DNA of 64,000 bases from Mesorhizobium sp. WSM4311 (GCF_002295115.1 NZ_NSFV01000006.1:380386-444385), one strand, 5' to 3'. Shown: positions 36,275-44,611, numbered from the stretch's first letter. Translations and numbers: made by a program. Notes: a model not told the origin generated them from the sequence alone.

Positions 36275-36604
36275 TCAGGCGGCGCGGCTGGCCAGCGCTT
36301 CCAGCGCCAGGAACAGGCGCTCGCCCTCGACCTTGACCGGGATGGTGCGTACTGCGCCTTCGTCAACGCCGAGCGCCTTGCCTGTCTCCAGCGAGATCAC
36401 CCAATTGTGCAGGGGGCAGGTCACCGCCGCGCCATGGACGATGCCTTGGCTCAGCGGCCCGCCCTTGTGCGGGCAATGGTCGTCGATGGCATAGACCTGA
36501 TCGTCCTGGGTGCGGAAGACGGCGACCTTGCCTTGCGGGGTGGCGACACAGCGCGCACCACGGCGGGGGATTTCGGAGATGGTGCCGATGGCGATCCAGT
36601 TCAT
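36275..36604 (-). CDS. nirD: Nitrite reductase small subunit (Rieske-type)
   Basis: The 109-residue protein of the NirD family has a Rieske-like fold. It keeps DDHCPHKGGPLSQG (about residues 42-55) and CPLHNWVISLETGKAL (about 63-78), including Cys and His of the cluster motif, although in many NirD proteins the cluster is absent. It partners NirB in NADH-dependent reduction of nitrite to ammonium. AAAGG precedes the ATG. It is separated from nirB by a repeat element and followed 2 bp later by nasA. Confidence 0.9.
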   Translation of the reverse strand: MNWIAIGTISEIPRRGARCVATPQGKVAVFRTQDDQVYAIDDHCPHKGGPLSQGIVHGAAVTCPLHNWVISLETGKALGVDEGAVRTIPVKVEGERLFLALEALASRAA

Positions 36605-36638
36605 TGGGCTGCCTTTGCTTGATAGGATTGCGCCAAGG

Positions 36639-36798
36639 CACCCCCCTCTGTCCTGCCGGACATCTCCCCCTCAAGGGGGGAGATTGGCAGCCTCGATGAC
36701 GGCGACCGTCCTGCGACGTTGGAGATTGGCGAAAGCCGAAACGACATTCGATCTCCCCCCTTGAGGGGGAGATGGCCGGCAGGCCAGAGGGGGGTGCT
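36639..36798. repeat. Palindromic repeat element, copy B, between nirB and nirD
   Basis: This 160-bp element has about 44-base terminal inverted repeats that are nearly perfect: the left end runs GCACCCCCCTCTGTCCTGCC and the right end is its near complement ending GGCCAGAGGGGGGTGC. Each arm contains a smaller palindrome of the form CTCCCCCTCAAGGGGGAG. It starts 18 bp after the nirB stop and ends 34 bp before the nirD start, so it will form a large hairpin in the nirB-nirD message. Confidence 0.88.
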
Positions 36799-36815
36799 TC
36801 GCGCAAACATCTCCA

Positions 36816-39266
36816 TCACTCCGCCGCCTGCGCAAACCCGACCGAAGCCATCGGCCGAAACTCGTGCTTGTCCTTGCCGGAGACGCGTTCCGACCACGGG
36901 TCGACCTGGGCGAATTTCTGGGAGAAGACGAAGCGGTCGTAATAGGCCTTGCGCTTGGCATCGTCGTCCATGATCTGGCGCTTGATCTCGGGGATGCCGA
37001 TGCGCTTGGCCCATTTGTAGATGCGTTCGAGATAGCGGCCCTGCTCGCGGTACATCTGCGTCAGTGCCACGATATGCTCCAGCGCCTCGTCCTCGGTCTT
37101 CACAAGGCCGAGCACTTCGGTGCCCTTGATGTCGAGCCCTGCCGCTCCGGCGAAATGGATCTCGTAGCCAGAATCGACGCAGATGACGCCGACATCCTTG
37201 CAGGTCGCCTCGGCGCAGTTGCGCGGGCAGCCCGACACCGCCATCTTGACCTTGGCCGGGGTCCACGAGCCCCACATGAATTTCTCGATACGGATGCCCA
37301 GCCCCGTCGAATCCTGCGTGCCGAAGCGGCACCAGTCGGAGCCGACGCAGGTCTTCACCGTGCGCAGGCCCTTGGCGTAGGCGTGGCCGGAGACGAAGCC
37401 GGCCTGGCCGAGATCGGCCCACACCGCCGGCAGGTCCTCCTTGCGAATGCCGAGCATGTCGATGCGCTGGCCGCCGGTGACCTTGACCATCGGGATCTCG
37501 AACTTGTCTACGACGTCGGCGATGGCACGCAGTTCTGCGGCGTTGGTGACGCCGCCCCACATGCGCGGCACCACCGAATAGGTGCCGTCCTTCTGGATGT
37601 TGGCATGCACCCGCTCGTTGATGAAGCGCGACTGGTAGTCGTCGGCGTAGTCGTCCGGCCAGTCGCAGACGAGGTAGTAGTTGAGCGCCGGACGGCATTT
37701 GGCGCAGCCGCAGGAGGTCTTCCACTCCAGTTCCTGCATGACGGCGGGAATGGTCTTGAGGTGCTTTGCCTTGATCAGCCGGCGCACCTCGTCGTGGCCG
37801 AGCGTGGTGCAGGAGCACATGGGCTGCACGGCCGCAGGGTTGTATGTGTCGCCGAGCGTCAGCACCATCAGCTTCTCGACCAGCCCGGTGCAGGAACCGC
37901 AGGAGGCGGACGCCTTGGTGTGCGCCCTGACATCGTCGAGCGAGGTCAGGCCCTTGGCCGTGATAGCGCCTGTGATCTTGCCCTTGCAGACGCCGTTGCA
38001 GCCGCAGATTTCCGCATCATCCGGCAAGGCTGCAACGGCCGCCATAGGGTCCAGCGGGGCACCCCCCTGATAGGACTGGCCGAAGATCAAGGTATCGCGC
38101 ATCTCCGATATGTCGGTCTGCTTCTTCTTCAGGTCGTTGAACCAGGCGCCATCCGCCGTCTCGCCATAGAGCACGGTGCCGATGATGCGGTCGTCCTTCA
38201 GAACGAGCCGCTTGTAGACGCCGGCTGCTGCGTCGCGCAGCACGATTTCCTGGCGGTCCTCGCCCTCGGCAAAGTCGCCAAGCGAGAACAGCTCGATACC
38301 GGTGACCTTGAGCTTGGTCGGCGTGTCCGAATGGACGAAGGCGGCGGCCTCGTTGCCGGCAAGCTGGTGGGCGGCAACGCGCGCCATCTCGTAGAGCGGC
38401 GCGACCAGCCCATAGACCATGCCGTTGACCTCGGCGCATTCGCCGAGCGCGTAGATGTCGGGGTCGTTGCTGCGCATGCCGGCATCGACGACGATGCCTC
38501 TGTTGACGGCGATGCCAGCCTCCTTGGCCAGCGTCGCGTTCGGCCTGATGCCGACGGCCATCACCACCAGCGTCGCCGGAATGACGGTGCCGTCGGCGAG
38601 TTCCACCTGCTCGACCTTGCCGTTGCCGGTGACTGCCTGGGTGTTGGCCTTGGTGATGACCTTGATGCCGCGTTGCTCCACCGCGCGCTGCAGCAGGTAG
38701 CCGGCGGCCGGATCGAGCTGGCGCTCCATCAGCGTCGGCATGACATGCAGCACGGTGACGTCCATGCCTTGCGCGTTGAGGCCCGCCGCCGCCTCCAAGC
38801 CGAGCAGCCCGCCGCCTATGACGACCGCCTTGGCCCGCGACTGGGCGGCCAGCATCATGGCTCGCACGTCGTCGAGATCGCGGTAGGTCAGCACGCCGGG
38901 CAGGTTGTGGCCCGGCACCGGAATGATGAACGGCACCGAGCCGGTGGCGATGACGAGCTTGTCGTAGGGCTCGGTTACGCCATGGTCGGAGGTGACGGTT
39001 TTCGCCTGCCGGTCGATGGCAACGATCTTGTGACCCTTGTAGAGGGTGATGCCATGCTTGATGTACCAGCCGTCACCATGGATGATGATCTCCTCATAAT
39101 CCTTTTCGCCCGACAGCACCGGCGACAGCATGATGCGGTCATAATTGACGCGGGGCTCGGCGTTGAAGATGGTGACGGCGTAGCGGCCCGGCGCCTGCTC
39201 GAGGAGGTGCTCCAGCATGCGCCCGGGGGCCATGCCGTTGCCGATGATGACGAGTTTTTCTGTCAT
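36816..39266 (-). CDS. nirB: Assimilatory nitrite reductase large subunit
   Basis: The 816-residue enzyme reduces nitrite to ammonium with NAD(P)H. It has an N-terminal FAD/NAD-binding pyridine-nucleotide oxidoreductase region (LVIIGNGMAPGRMLEHLLEQ), two BFD-type 2Fe-2S segments (CGCNGVCKGKI with CGSCTGLV; CSCTTLGHDEVRRLIKA with CGCAKCRP), then the sulfite/nitrite-reductase domain with 4Fe-4S and siroheme cysteines in CVGSDWCRFG (about residue 640) and SGCPRNCAEATCKD (about 677). I use the ATG at 39266 (GAGAG upstream), since the longer open frame adds 31 unrelated residues. It starts 10 bp after the narK stop. Confidence 0.93.
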   Translation of the reverse strand: MTEKLVIIGNGMAPGRMLEHLLEQAPGRYAVTIFNAEPRVNYDRIMLSPVLSGEKDYEEIIIHGDGWYIKHGITLYKGHKIVAIDRQAKTVTSDHGVTEPYDKLVIATGSVPFIIPVPGHNLPGVLTYRDLDDVRAMMLAAQSRAKAVVIGGGLLGLEAAAGLNAQGMDVTVLHVMPTLMERQLDPAAGYLLQRAVEQRGIKVITKANTQAVTGNGKVEQVELADGTVIPATLVVMAVGIRPNATLAKEAGIAVNRGIVVDAGMRSNDPDIYALGECAEVNGMVYGLVAPLYEMARVAAHQLAGNEAAAFVHSDTPTKLKVTGIELFSLGDFAEGEDRQEIVLRDAAAGVYKRLVLKDDRIIGTVLYGETADGAWFNDLKKKQTDISEMRDTLIFGQSYQGGAPLDPMAAVAALPDDAEICGCNGVCKGKITGAITAKGLTSLDDVRAHTKASASCGSCTGLVEKLMVLTLGDTYNPAAVQPMCSCTTLGHDEVRRLIKAKHLKTIPAVMQELEWKTSCGCAKCRPALNYYLVCDWPDDYADDYQSRFINERVHANIQKDGTYSVVPRMWGGVTNAAELRAIADVVDKFEIPMVKVTGGQRIDMLGIRKEDLPAVWADLGQAGFVSGHAYAKGLRTVKTCVGSDWCRFGTQDSTGLGIRIEKFMWGSWTPAKVKMAVSGCPRNCAEATCKDVGVICVDSGYEIHFAGAAGLDIKGTEVLGLVKTEDEALEHIVALTQMYREQGRYLERIYKWAKRIGIPEIKRQIMDDDAKRKAYYDRFVFSQKFAQVDPWSERVSGKDKHEFRPMASVGFAQAAE

Positions 39267-39276
39267 GTCCGCTCTC

Positions 39277-40578
39277 TCACTCAGCCGCGTAGGAAAGGGG
39301 TGAAACTTCGGCGGATGCCGCGCGCTCCATGCGCCGGATGGAGACATGCATCCAGGCAAGGCAGGTGGCGACGATGACGAACAGCAGCATGAAGCAGCTC
39401 GACCACACGCCTGTGAGGTCGTTGAGCGCGCCGAAGGCGATTGGCAGGATGAAGCCGCCGAGCCCGCCGATCATGCCCACCACACCACCGACCGCGCCGA
39501 CATTCTGCGGATAGTAGGCCGGGATGTGCTTGTACACCGCGGCCTTGCCGAGGCTCATGAAGAAGCCGAGCACGCAGGCGACGGCGATGAAGGCGAGCGG
39601 GCCGATCTCGAAATGGAAGGCGATCGGCCCGCTAATGCCGCGCACGACATAGTCTGCCGAGGGGAGAGACAGAACGAGAGTCGCGACGGCACTGACGGCG
39701 AACGTCGAATAAAGCACGGTGCGGGCACCGATCCGGTCGGAAAGCACGCCGCCATAGGCGCGGAAGACGCTTGCGGGAATTGAATAGGCCGCACCGATCA
39801 TGCCGGCGGTCGCAAGCCCGAAGCCGTAGACGCCGATCAGGTAGCGCGGCAGCCAGAGCGACAGCGCCACGAACGCGCCAAAGGCGAAGAAATAGTAGAA
39901 GGCGAAGCGCCAGACCTGCACATTCTTGAGCGGCGCGAATTCCTGCCAGAAGCTTCTCGTGGGTGTTGCCTTGCCGGCGCGGCGCTCGCGGATGACGGGA
40001 TCATCGCCGGTGGTGAACCAGAAGATGGCGGCCATGACGACGAGCGCTGCGGCCCAGATCAGCGCCACCGACTGCCAGCCCCAGGAGAGAAGCACGAAGG
40101 GCGCCAGGAACTTGGTGACCGCGGCCCCGACATTGCCGGCACCGAAGATGCCGAGGGCCGTGCCCTGCCTGTCTGCGGGGAAGAAGCGCGAGACATAGGA
40201 CACGCCGACGGCGAAGGAGCCGCCGGCGAGCCCGACGCCAAGCGCGGCGACCAGCATCTGCCCGTAGGTGTGCGCGAAAGCCAGCAGGAAGGTCGCCGCC
40301 GCCGCCGCAAGCATGGTCGCAGTGTAGACCAGCCGTCCGCCAAAGCGGTCGGTCCAGACGCCGAGCACCATGCGCACGAGCGAACCGGTGAGGATCGGCG
40401 TGCCGACGAGCAGGCCGAACTGCGTCTCGTTCAGCCCGAGATCCTGCTTTATGCGCACGCCGATGATTGAAAAGATCGTCCACACCGCGAAGCATACGGT
40501 GAAGGCGATGGTGGACATCACAAGCGCCTGCCGGGGGGCATTGTCCTGGCTGGGCGGGGCTGGGAGATTTGCGGTCAA
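39277..40578 (-). CDS. narK: NarK/NasA-type nitrate/nitrite MFS transporter
   Basis: The 433-residue major-facilitator protein has about 12 membrane helices. It contains the nitrate-nitrite porter region (FGLLVGTPILTGSLVRMVLGV) and nitrate signature-like glycine motifs (GLAGGSFAVGVSYVSRFFP; VGMIGGLGGFILP). It moves nitrate into, and possibly nitrite out of, the cell. I use the TTG at 40578, preceded by CCGGAG at good spacing; an ATG at 40518 would begin just before helix 1. The frame is open much further upstream, across the leader, but that part is not protein-like. It is the first transporter gene of the nirBD-nasA run, driven from the duplicated nas leader at about 40.9 kb. Confidence 0.9.
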   Translation of the reverse strand: MTANLPAPPSQDNAPRQALVMSTIAFTVCFAVWTIFSIIGVRIKQDLGLNETQFGLLVGTPILTGSLVRMVLGVWTDRFGGRLVYTATMLAAAAATFLLAFAHTYGQMLVAALGVGLAGGSFAVGVSYVSRFFPADRQGTALGIFGAGNVGAAVTKFLAPFVLLSWGWQSVALIWAAALVVMAAIFWFTTGDDPVIRERRAGKATPTRSFWQEFAPLKNVQVWRFAFYYFFAFGAFVALSLWLPRYLIGVYGFGLATAGMIGAAYSIPASVFRAYGGVLSDRIGARTVLYSTFAVSAVATLVLSLPSADYVVRGISGPIAFHFEIGPLAFIAVACVLGFFMSLGKAAVYKHIPAYYPQNVGAVGGVVGMIGGLGGFILPIAFGALNDLTGVWSSCFMLLFVIVATCLAWMHVSIRRMERAASAEVSPLSYAAE

Positions 40579-40634
40579 TGTCTGGCTCCGGTCTGCGGCG
40601 TGGGAGGCACCGCGGATATTTTGTGGGTGAATGA

Positions 40635-40826
40635 TCAGCGGCGCGGCATCGATGGATGCAACGACACGGAGTTCGCGACGGTCAGGTCCTTGCCTTGAAT
40701 CTTGGCGCCTGTCGGAAACAGCAGGAGCGCGGCGGTGAACAGTGCCGCCGTCAGCGCGCTGCTGGCCAGAAAATCCCGCCGCGTGAAGTCCGCGAGGGAC
40801 GCGCCAGTTCCGATCCGTTTGGTCAT
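40635..40826 (-). CDS. 63-residue twin-arginine signal-peptide ORF (duplicated nrtA start)
   Basis: This short frame has an excellent ribosome site (AAAAGGAGACGACG before ATG). It encodes MTKRIGTGASLADFTRRDFL followed by a hydrophobic stretch and a short polar tail. The first 43 residues align with the twin-arginine signal peptide of NrtA (MTKRIKTETSLEGMTRRGFL), and the upstream DNA aligns with the nrtA leader and promoter. The mature NrtA domain is missing. It is either a remnant of a duplicated nrtA or a small exported or leader peptide; the frame has stayed open despite sequence drift. It lies 56 bp before the narK start in the same transcript. Confidence 0.6.
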   Translation of the reverse strand: MTKRIGTGASLADFTRRDFLASSALTAALFTAALLLFPTGAKIQGKDLTVANSVSLHPSMPRR

Positions 40827-40880
40827 CGTCGTCTCCTTTTGGGCGCCGCTTGGGCCAGCGCCGTCGATCGCGCGAAAAAC

Positions 40881-40978
40881 AAAAAAAGCCGCCGGCCAGG
40901 TCTTCGCGCGTCCGTCCATCCTGGATCGCGCATTGACCTGAGCGGCAGCTTTGCCTGTGGCGCCCGTCATTGGACGCC
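40881..40978 (-). promoter_or_regulatory. NasT (ANTAR) antitermination leader of narK, with intrinsic terminator
   Basis: In the minus-strand transcript, hairpin 1 (40978-40959) has a 7-bp stem and hexaloop AAUGAC. Hairpin 2 (40955-40944) has stem GGC/GCC and hexaloop AAAGCU. Both loops have A at position 1 and G at position 4, the ANTAR-target signature. A 16-bp terminator stem with one mismatch (arms 40950-40935 and 40902-40887) ends in a run of seven U (counting the base that closes the stem). Its 5' arm takes up the loop and 3' arm of hairpin 2, so binding of NasT there should prevent termination. The homologous leader of nrtA has the same layout. Confidence 0.78.
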
Positions 40979-41013
40979 GTGTCACTTGGCCCTTGCGGGC
41001 CTATGTTCTGAAA

Positions 41014-41030
41014 TGCAGGAAGCGTGCCAA
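41014..41030 (-). promoter_or_regulatory. Sigma-54 promoter of narK-nirBD-nasA
   Basis: On the minus strand the sequence reads TTGGCACGCTTCCTGCA: the invariant GG and GC are spaced by exactly 10 bases and TGGCACG is the consensus -24 block. It is about 36 bp upstream of leader hairpin 1. Confidence 0.8.
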
Positions 41031-41139
41031 TTCGAGAGCTCCCTGGATTATCGAATGAAATCAATGTGAACCGTAGCCGAACGACTTTTGACCAAGCGCG
41101 GCAGCGGATCAAAGATTAGTCAGAATGCCTTGCACGGCA

Positions 41140-41154
41140 GCATAATATTTGTGC
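41140..41154. promoter_or_regulatory. Candidate NtrC site upstream of the narK sigma-54 promoter
   Basis: GCATAATATTTGTGC is a near match to the NtrC core GCAC-N7-GTGC, 110 bp upstream of the -24 element, a normal enhancer distance. One half-site base deviates. Confidence 0.5.
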
Positions 41155-41223
41155 AGTGCGGTAGGCTGCCTATTACCGATGCACATTGCCAATTGCCGAT
41201 GATTGCGCTTTTCGGTCATGGCC

Positions 41224-42021
41224 TTACTCGGCGGCTGCGACGAAGCGGTGGCGTTCGTAGAGGAACTTCAGCACCGCCTCACGGCAGCGCAGGAAGGTCC
41301 GGTCGGAAGAAAGTTCGACGCGCCGGCGTGGGCGCGCCAGCGGCACCGCAAGCACCTCGCCGATGGTCGCTGCCGGACCGTTGGTCATCATGACGATGCG
41401 GTCGGAGAGCAGCACCGCCTCGTCGACATCGTGGGTGATCATGATCGTCGTCGAGCCCAGCCTGGAATGAATGTCCATCACGGCATCCTGCAGATGGGCG
41501 CGCGTCAGCGCATCGAGCGCGCCGAACGGCTCGTCGAGCAGCAGGATCTTCGGCTCCATGGCGAGCGCCCGGGCGATGCCGACGCGCTGCTTCATGCCGC
41601 CCGAGATTTCCGCCGGGCGCTTGTCCCTGGCGTGCGCCATCTGCACGAGGTCGAGATTGCGCATGATCCAGTCATGCCGCTCGGCCTTGCTTTTGCTTCG
41701 GCCAAAGACTTTCGACACCGCCAGGTTGATGTTCTCGTAGACGGTCAGCCAGGGCAGCAGCGAGTGGTTCTGGAATACCACGGCACGCTCGGGGCCGGGG
41801 CAGTCGACTTCCTTGTTCTCGAGCAGCACGGCACCGGCGGACACCTTGGTCAGGCCGGCGATCAGGTTGAGCAAGGTCGACTTGCCGCAGCCGGAATGGC
41901 CGATGATGGAGACGAATTCGCCCTTGTCGATGGTCAGCCGGATGTCTTTCAGCACCTCGGTGACCTGGCCGCCGCGGGCGAAGGTTTTGTCGATATGGTC
42001 GAGTTTCAGATAGGCGGTCAT
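41224..42021 (-). CDS. nrtD: Nitrate ABC transporter ATP-binding protein
   Basis: The 265-residue ABC ATPase of the nitrate/taurine type has Walker A (GHSGCGKSTLLNL), signature (EISGGMKQRVGIARAL) and Walker B (ILLLDEPFGALDALT). It lacks the extra substrate-binding domain of cyanobacterial NrtC, hence the NrtD-like label; nrtC is an equally common name. The ATG at 42021 has GAGGACAGCG upstream. It is the last gene of nrtA-nrtB-nrtD, 10 bp after nrtB. Its end lies about 70 bp from the putative NtrC site of the next operon. Confidence 0.9.
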   Translation of the reverse strand: MTAYLKLDHIDKTFARGGQVTEVLKDIRLTIDKGEFVSIIGHSGCGKSTLLNLIAGLTKVSAGAVLLENKEVDCPGPERAVVFQNHSLLPWLTVYENINLAVSKVFGRSKSKAERHDWIMRNLDLVQMAHARDKRPAEISGGMKQRVGIARALAMEPKILLLDEPFGALDALTRAHLQDAVMDIHSRLGSTTIMITHDVDEAVLLSDRIVMMTNGPAATIGEVLAVPLARPRRRVELSSDRTFLRCREAVLKFLYERHRFVAAAE

Positions 42022-42031
42022 CGCGCTGTCC

Positions 42032-42925
42032 TCACTTTGCCGTAGTGCCGCGGGTGACGAAGGCACCGACGCCAGCGACCAGGCGGTCGAGGCAGAAGCC
42101 GGTGACGCCGATATAGGCGAGCGCGACGATGATGTCGGGCAGCCGCGACGAATTCCATGCGTCCCAGATGAAGAAGCCGATGCCTACGCCGCCGGTCAGC
42201 ATTTCGGCGGCGACGATGGCGAGCCAGGACAGGCCGATGCCGATCCTCAAGCCGGTGAAGATATAGGGTGCTGCGGCCGGCACCATGATCTTGACGAAGA
42301 ACTCGAACGGGTTGAGCCGCAGGATGAGGGCGACGTTGCGGTAGTCCTGCGGGATGTTGCGCACGCCGACGGCGGTGTTGATGATGATCGGCCAGATCGA
42401 CGTGATGAAGATGACGAACAGCGCCGACGGGCTGGAATCGCGGAACGCCGCCAGCGACAGCGGCAGCCAGGCCAGCGGCGGCACGGTGCGAAGGATCTGG
42501 AACACCGGATCGAGGCCGCGCATCGCCCAGATCGACTGGCCGACCAGCGCACCGAGCGCCACGCCGACGATCGCCGCCAGGCCAAAGCCGATGGCGACGC
42601 GCTGCAGCGAGATCAGCACCCGCCAGGCCAGTCCGATATCCTGCGGGCCATTGTCGAAGAACGGATGCGCGATCAGGTCATAGGCCTCGTTCCACACCTG
42701 ACTCGGCGGCGGCAGGCTGGCGGTCGGTGACGAGCAGGCGACCTGCCAGACGACGAGCAGGAGGGCGATGACGACGGCAGGCGGCACCAGCGCCGTCGCG
42801 ACCTTGCCGGCAATGGCGAGCGGGTCGATGCGGCGTCGGCTCTTGGCTGTGAACGCAACCAGTTCGGCGGCGGGCTTTGCCGGAAACGCCTTCACCTTGG
42901 TGTCCTCGATGGTTTGGATGGACAT
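42032..42925 (-). CDS. nrtB: Nitrate ABC transporter permease
   Basis: The 297-residue inner-membrane protein has about six helices (for example PPAVVIALLLVVWQVACSS, about residues 48-66) and the permease coupling region near AALRDS/VGVRNIPQDYRNVALIL, typical of the nitrate/sulfonate transporter family. I use the ATG at 42925 (MSIQTIED). The longer open frame upstream overlaps the nrtA end and is not protein-like. It pairs with NrtA and NrtD. Confidence 0.9.
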   Translation of the reverse strand: MSIQTIEDTKVKAFPAKPAAELVAFTAKSRRRIDPLAIAGKVATALVPPAVVIALLLVVWQVACSSPTASLPPPSQVWNEAYDLIAHPFFDNGPQDIGLAWRVLISLQRVAIGFGLAAIVGVALGALVGQSIWAMRGLDPVFQILRTVPPLAWLPLSLAAFRDSSPSALFVIFITSIWPIIINTAVGVRNIPQDYRNVALILRLNPFEFFVKIMVPAAAPYIFTGLRIGIGLSWLAIVAAEMLTGGVGIGFFIWDAWNSSRLPDIIVALAYIGVTGFCLDRLVAGVGAFVTRGTTAK

Positions 42926-42978
42926 GTCTTGGAAACACTCCTGGGCGCTGGGCGACAACGGCGCGAGTGCCGTTGGGC

Positions 42979-44295
42979 CTAAGCCGATGCCTTGATCTTC
43001 AGGCTGTCGAGATAGGCGGACGGGTTGGCCGGATCGAAGACCTTGCCGTCGAAGAACGTCTCGACGCCACGCGACGAGGAGGCCGGAATGTCGGCCGCCG
43101 CCACGCCGAGGTCCTTGGCTGCCTCGCGCCAGAGATCCTCGCGGTTGACCTGATCGACCAACGCCTTGACGTCGGTGGTCGGTGCGAATTTGCCCCAGCG
43201 GATGTTCTCGGCGAGGAACCAAGAATCATGGCTCTTGAAGGGGTAGGAAACGCCGCCCTTCCAGAACTTCATGTAGAGATCGGTACCGTTGGCGACGCGG
43301 CCATTGCCATAGTTGATGTCGCCCTTGAGGCGGCCGATGATGTCGGCGACCGGCACGTTCATCCATTGCCGCTTGCCGATGATGGCGGCCATCTCGTCCT
43401 TGTTCTCCTTGGCCTCGCACCATTGCTGGGCTTCCATGACGGCCATCAGGATCGCCTTGGTGGCGTTCGGGTTCTTCTCGATGAATTCGGCGCGCAGGCC
43501 GAGCGCCTTTTCCGGATGGCCTTTCCACAATTCGCCCGTGGTGGCGGCGGTGAAGCCGACGCCCTGGTGGACGAGCTGCTCGTTCCACGGCTCGCCGACG
43601 CAGAAGACGTCCATGTTGCCGACCTTCATGTTGGCCACCATTTGCGGCGGCGGCACGACGATGGTCGAGACGTCCTTGTCGGGATCGATGCCGCCGGCGG
43701 CCAGCCAGTAGCGCAGCCAGAGGTCATGCGTGCCGCCCGGGAAGGTCATGGCGGCCTTCACTTCCTTGCCGGCGGCCTTCTTGGCGGCGAAGGTCTCCTT
43801 CAACTTTGAGGCGTCGAGGCCGACACCGGTGCCGGCATATTCCTGCGCGACCGAGATGCCCTGGCAGTCGTAGTTGAGCCGCGCCACGATCGCCATCGGC
43901 ATGGGCTGGTTGTTCTGCGTCACCTTGCCGGTGTGCATGAGGTAAGGCAGCGGCGTCAGTATGTGGGCGCCGTCGATGCCGTTGGCGGCACCGCCAAGCA
44001 TCAAATTGTCGCGCGTCGCACCCCAGGAGGCCTGCTTCAGCACCTCGACATCGGGCATGCCGAATTTGGCGAACAGACCTTTCTCCTTGGCGACCATCAG
44101 GGGCGCGGCATCGGTCAGCGCGATGAAGCCGAGCTTGGCGCCGGTGACTTCCGGCGCGGCGGTCGTGGCATAGGCGCCCGAGGGGAGCAGCGCACGCGCG
44201 GCCGCCAGGGTTGCCGCGGTGGCAGCACCTGCCATCAGAAAACCGCGACGGGTCATGCCCTCAAGAGAGGTTTCAGTCTTGATGCGTTTCGTCAT
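42979..44295 (-). CDS. nrtA: Periplasmic nitrate-binding protein, Tat-exported
   Basis: The 438-residue CmpA/NrtA-type binding protein has a twin-arginine signal (MTRRGFLMAG, then a hydrophobic stretch ending near residue 42, SGAYATTA). The mature part carries the family motifs GFIALTDAAPLMVAKEKGLF, TFPGGTHDLWLRYWLAAGGI and CVGEPWNEQLV. It captures nitrate in the periplasm for NrtBD. An ATG at 44301 is 6 bases upstream, but the GGGAG spacing favours 44295. Its paralogue NasS, encoded upstream, lacks the signal and acts as a cytoplasmic sensor. Confidence 0.92.
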   Translation of the reverse strand: MTKRIKTETSLEGMTRRGFLMAGAATAATLAAARALLPSGAYATTAAPEVTGAKLGFIALTDAAPLMVAKEKGLFAKFGMPDVEVLKQASWGATRDNLMLGGAANGIDGAHILTPLPYLMHTGKVTQNNQPMPMAIVARLNYDCQGISVAQEYAGTGVGLDASKLKETFAAKKAAGKEVKAAMTFPGGTHDLWLRYWLAAGGIDPDKDVSTIVVPPPQMVANMKVGNMDVFCVGEPWNEQLVHQGVGFTAATTGELWKGHPEKALGLRAEFIEKNPNATKAILMAVMEAQQWCEAKENKDEMAAIIGKRQWMNVPVADIIGRLKGDINYGNGRVANGTDLYMKFWKGGVSYPFKSHDSWFLAENIRWGKFAPTTDVKALVDQVNREDLWREAAKDLGVAAADIPASSSRGVETFFDGKVFDPANPSAYLDSLKIKASA

Positions 44296-44355
44296 CGTCA
44301 TCTCCCGTTGGGCACTGCTCGGATCAGCGCCGTCGATTGCGTGTTCGGTCAAAAC

Positions 44356-44450
44356 AAAAAAGCCACCGGCCAGGCCGCGCGCGTCCGTCCATCCGGGATC
44401 GCGTGTTGACCTGAGCGGCAGCTTTGCCTGTAGCGCCCGCCATTGGACGC
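44356..44450 (-). promoter_or_regulatory. NasT (ANTAR) antitermination leader of nrtABD, with intrinsic terminator
   Basis: The transcript has hairpin 1 (44450-44433, stem GCGUCC/GGGCGC, hexaloop AAUGGC) and hairpin 2 (44428-44417, stem GGC/GCC, hexaloop AAAGCU), both with A1 and G4 as ANTAR proteins require. A 16-bp terminator stem (arms 44423-44408 and 44376-44361, one mismatch and several G-U pairs) is followed by UUUUU. The terminator's 5' arm overlaps hairpin 2, so the two structures exclude each other. NasT, freed from NasS when nitrate is present, should stabilise the hairpins and allow read-through. The mechanism is known from other proteobacteria; its operation here is inference. Confidence 0.82.
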
Positions 44451-44486
44451 CTGTTACGTGACCCGAGAAGGGTCTGCCTATTGCAA

Positions 44487-44503
44487 TGCAGGAACCGTGC
44501 CAG
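44487..44503 (-). promoter_or_regulatory. Sigma-54 promoter of nrtABD
   Basis: On the minus strand TGGCACGGTTCCTGCA shows GG-N10-GC spacing and a consensus TGGCACG block. It is placed 37 bp before leader hairpin 1 and about 190 bp before the nrtA start. Confidence 0.82.
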
Positions 44504-44611
44504 TTTCGGAGCAGATGACAAACACAAATAAAATCAACTATATAGTACAGCTATCGGCGCAAGAACCCGCAGGGTGGACAAGCCAAAGATTGTTCATGGG
44601 TGCAAATGCAC

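Noticed and set aside
36864..39377. A plus-strand open frame of about 837 codons
   Set aside because: It lies opposite nirB, whose cofactor motifs are unmistakable; the opposite strand reads as low-complexity shadow protein.
40579..41112. N-terminal extension of narK through the leader region
   Set aside because: The frame is open but passes through the terminator, hairpins and promoter of the duplicated control module, and the peptide is not transporter-like. TTG 40578 with CCGGAG is a better start.
41224..42021. Sulfonate/taurine transporter assignment for the ABC genes
   Set aside because: The ATPase and permease families overlap, but the NrtA-type binding protein, the nas leader and neighbouring nitrate genes fix the substrate as nitrate.
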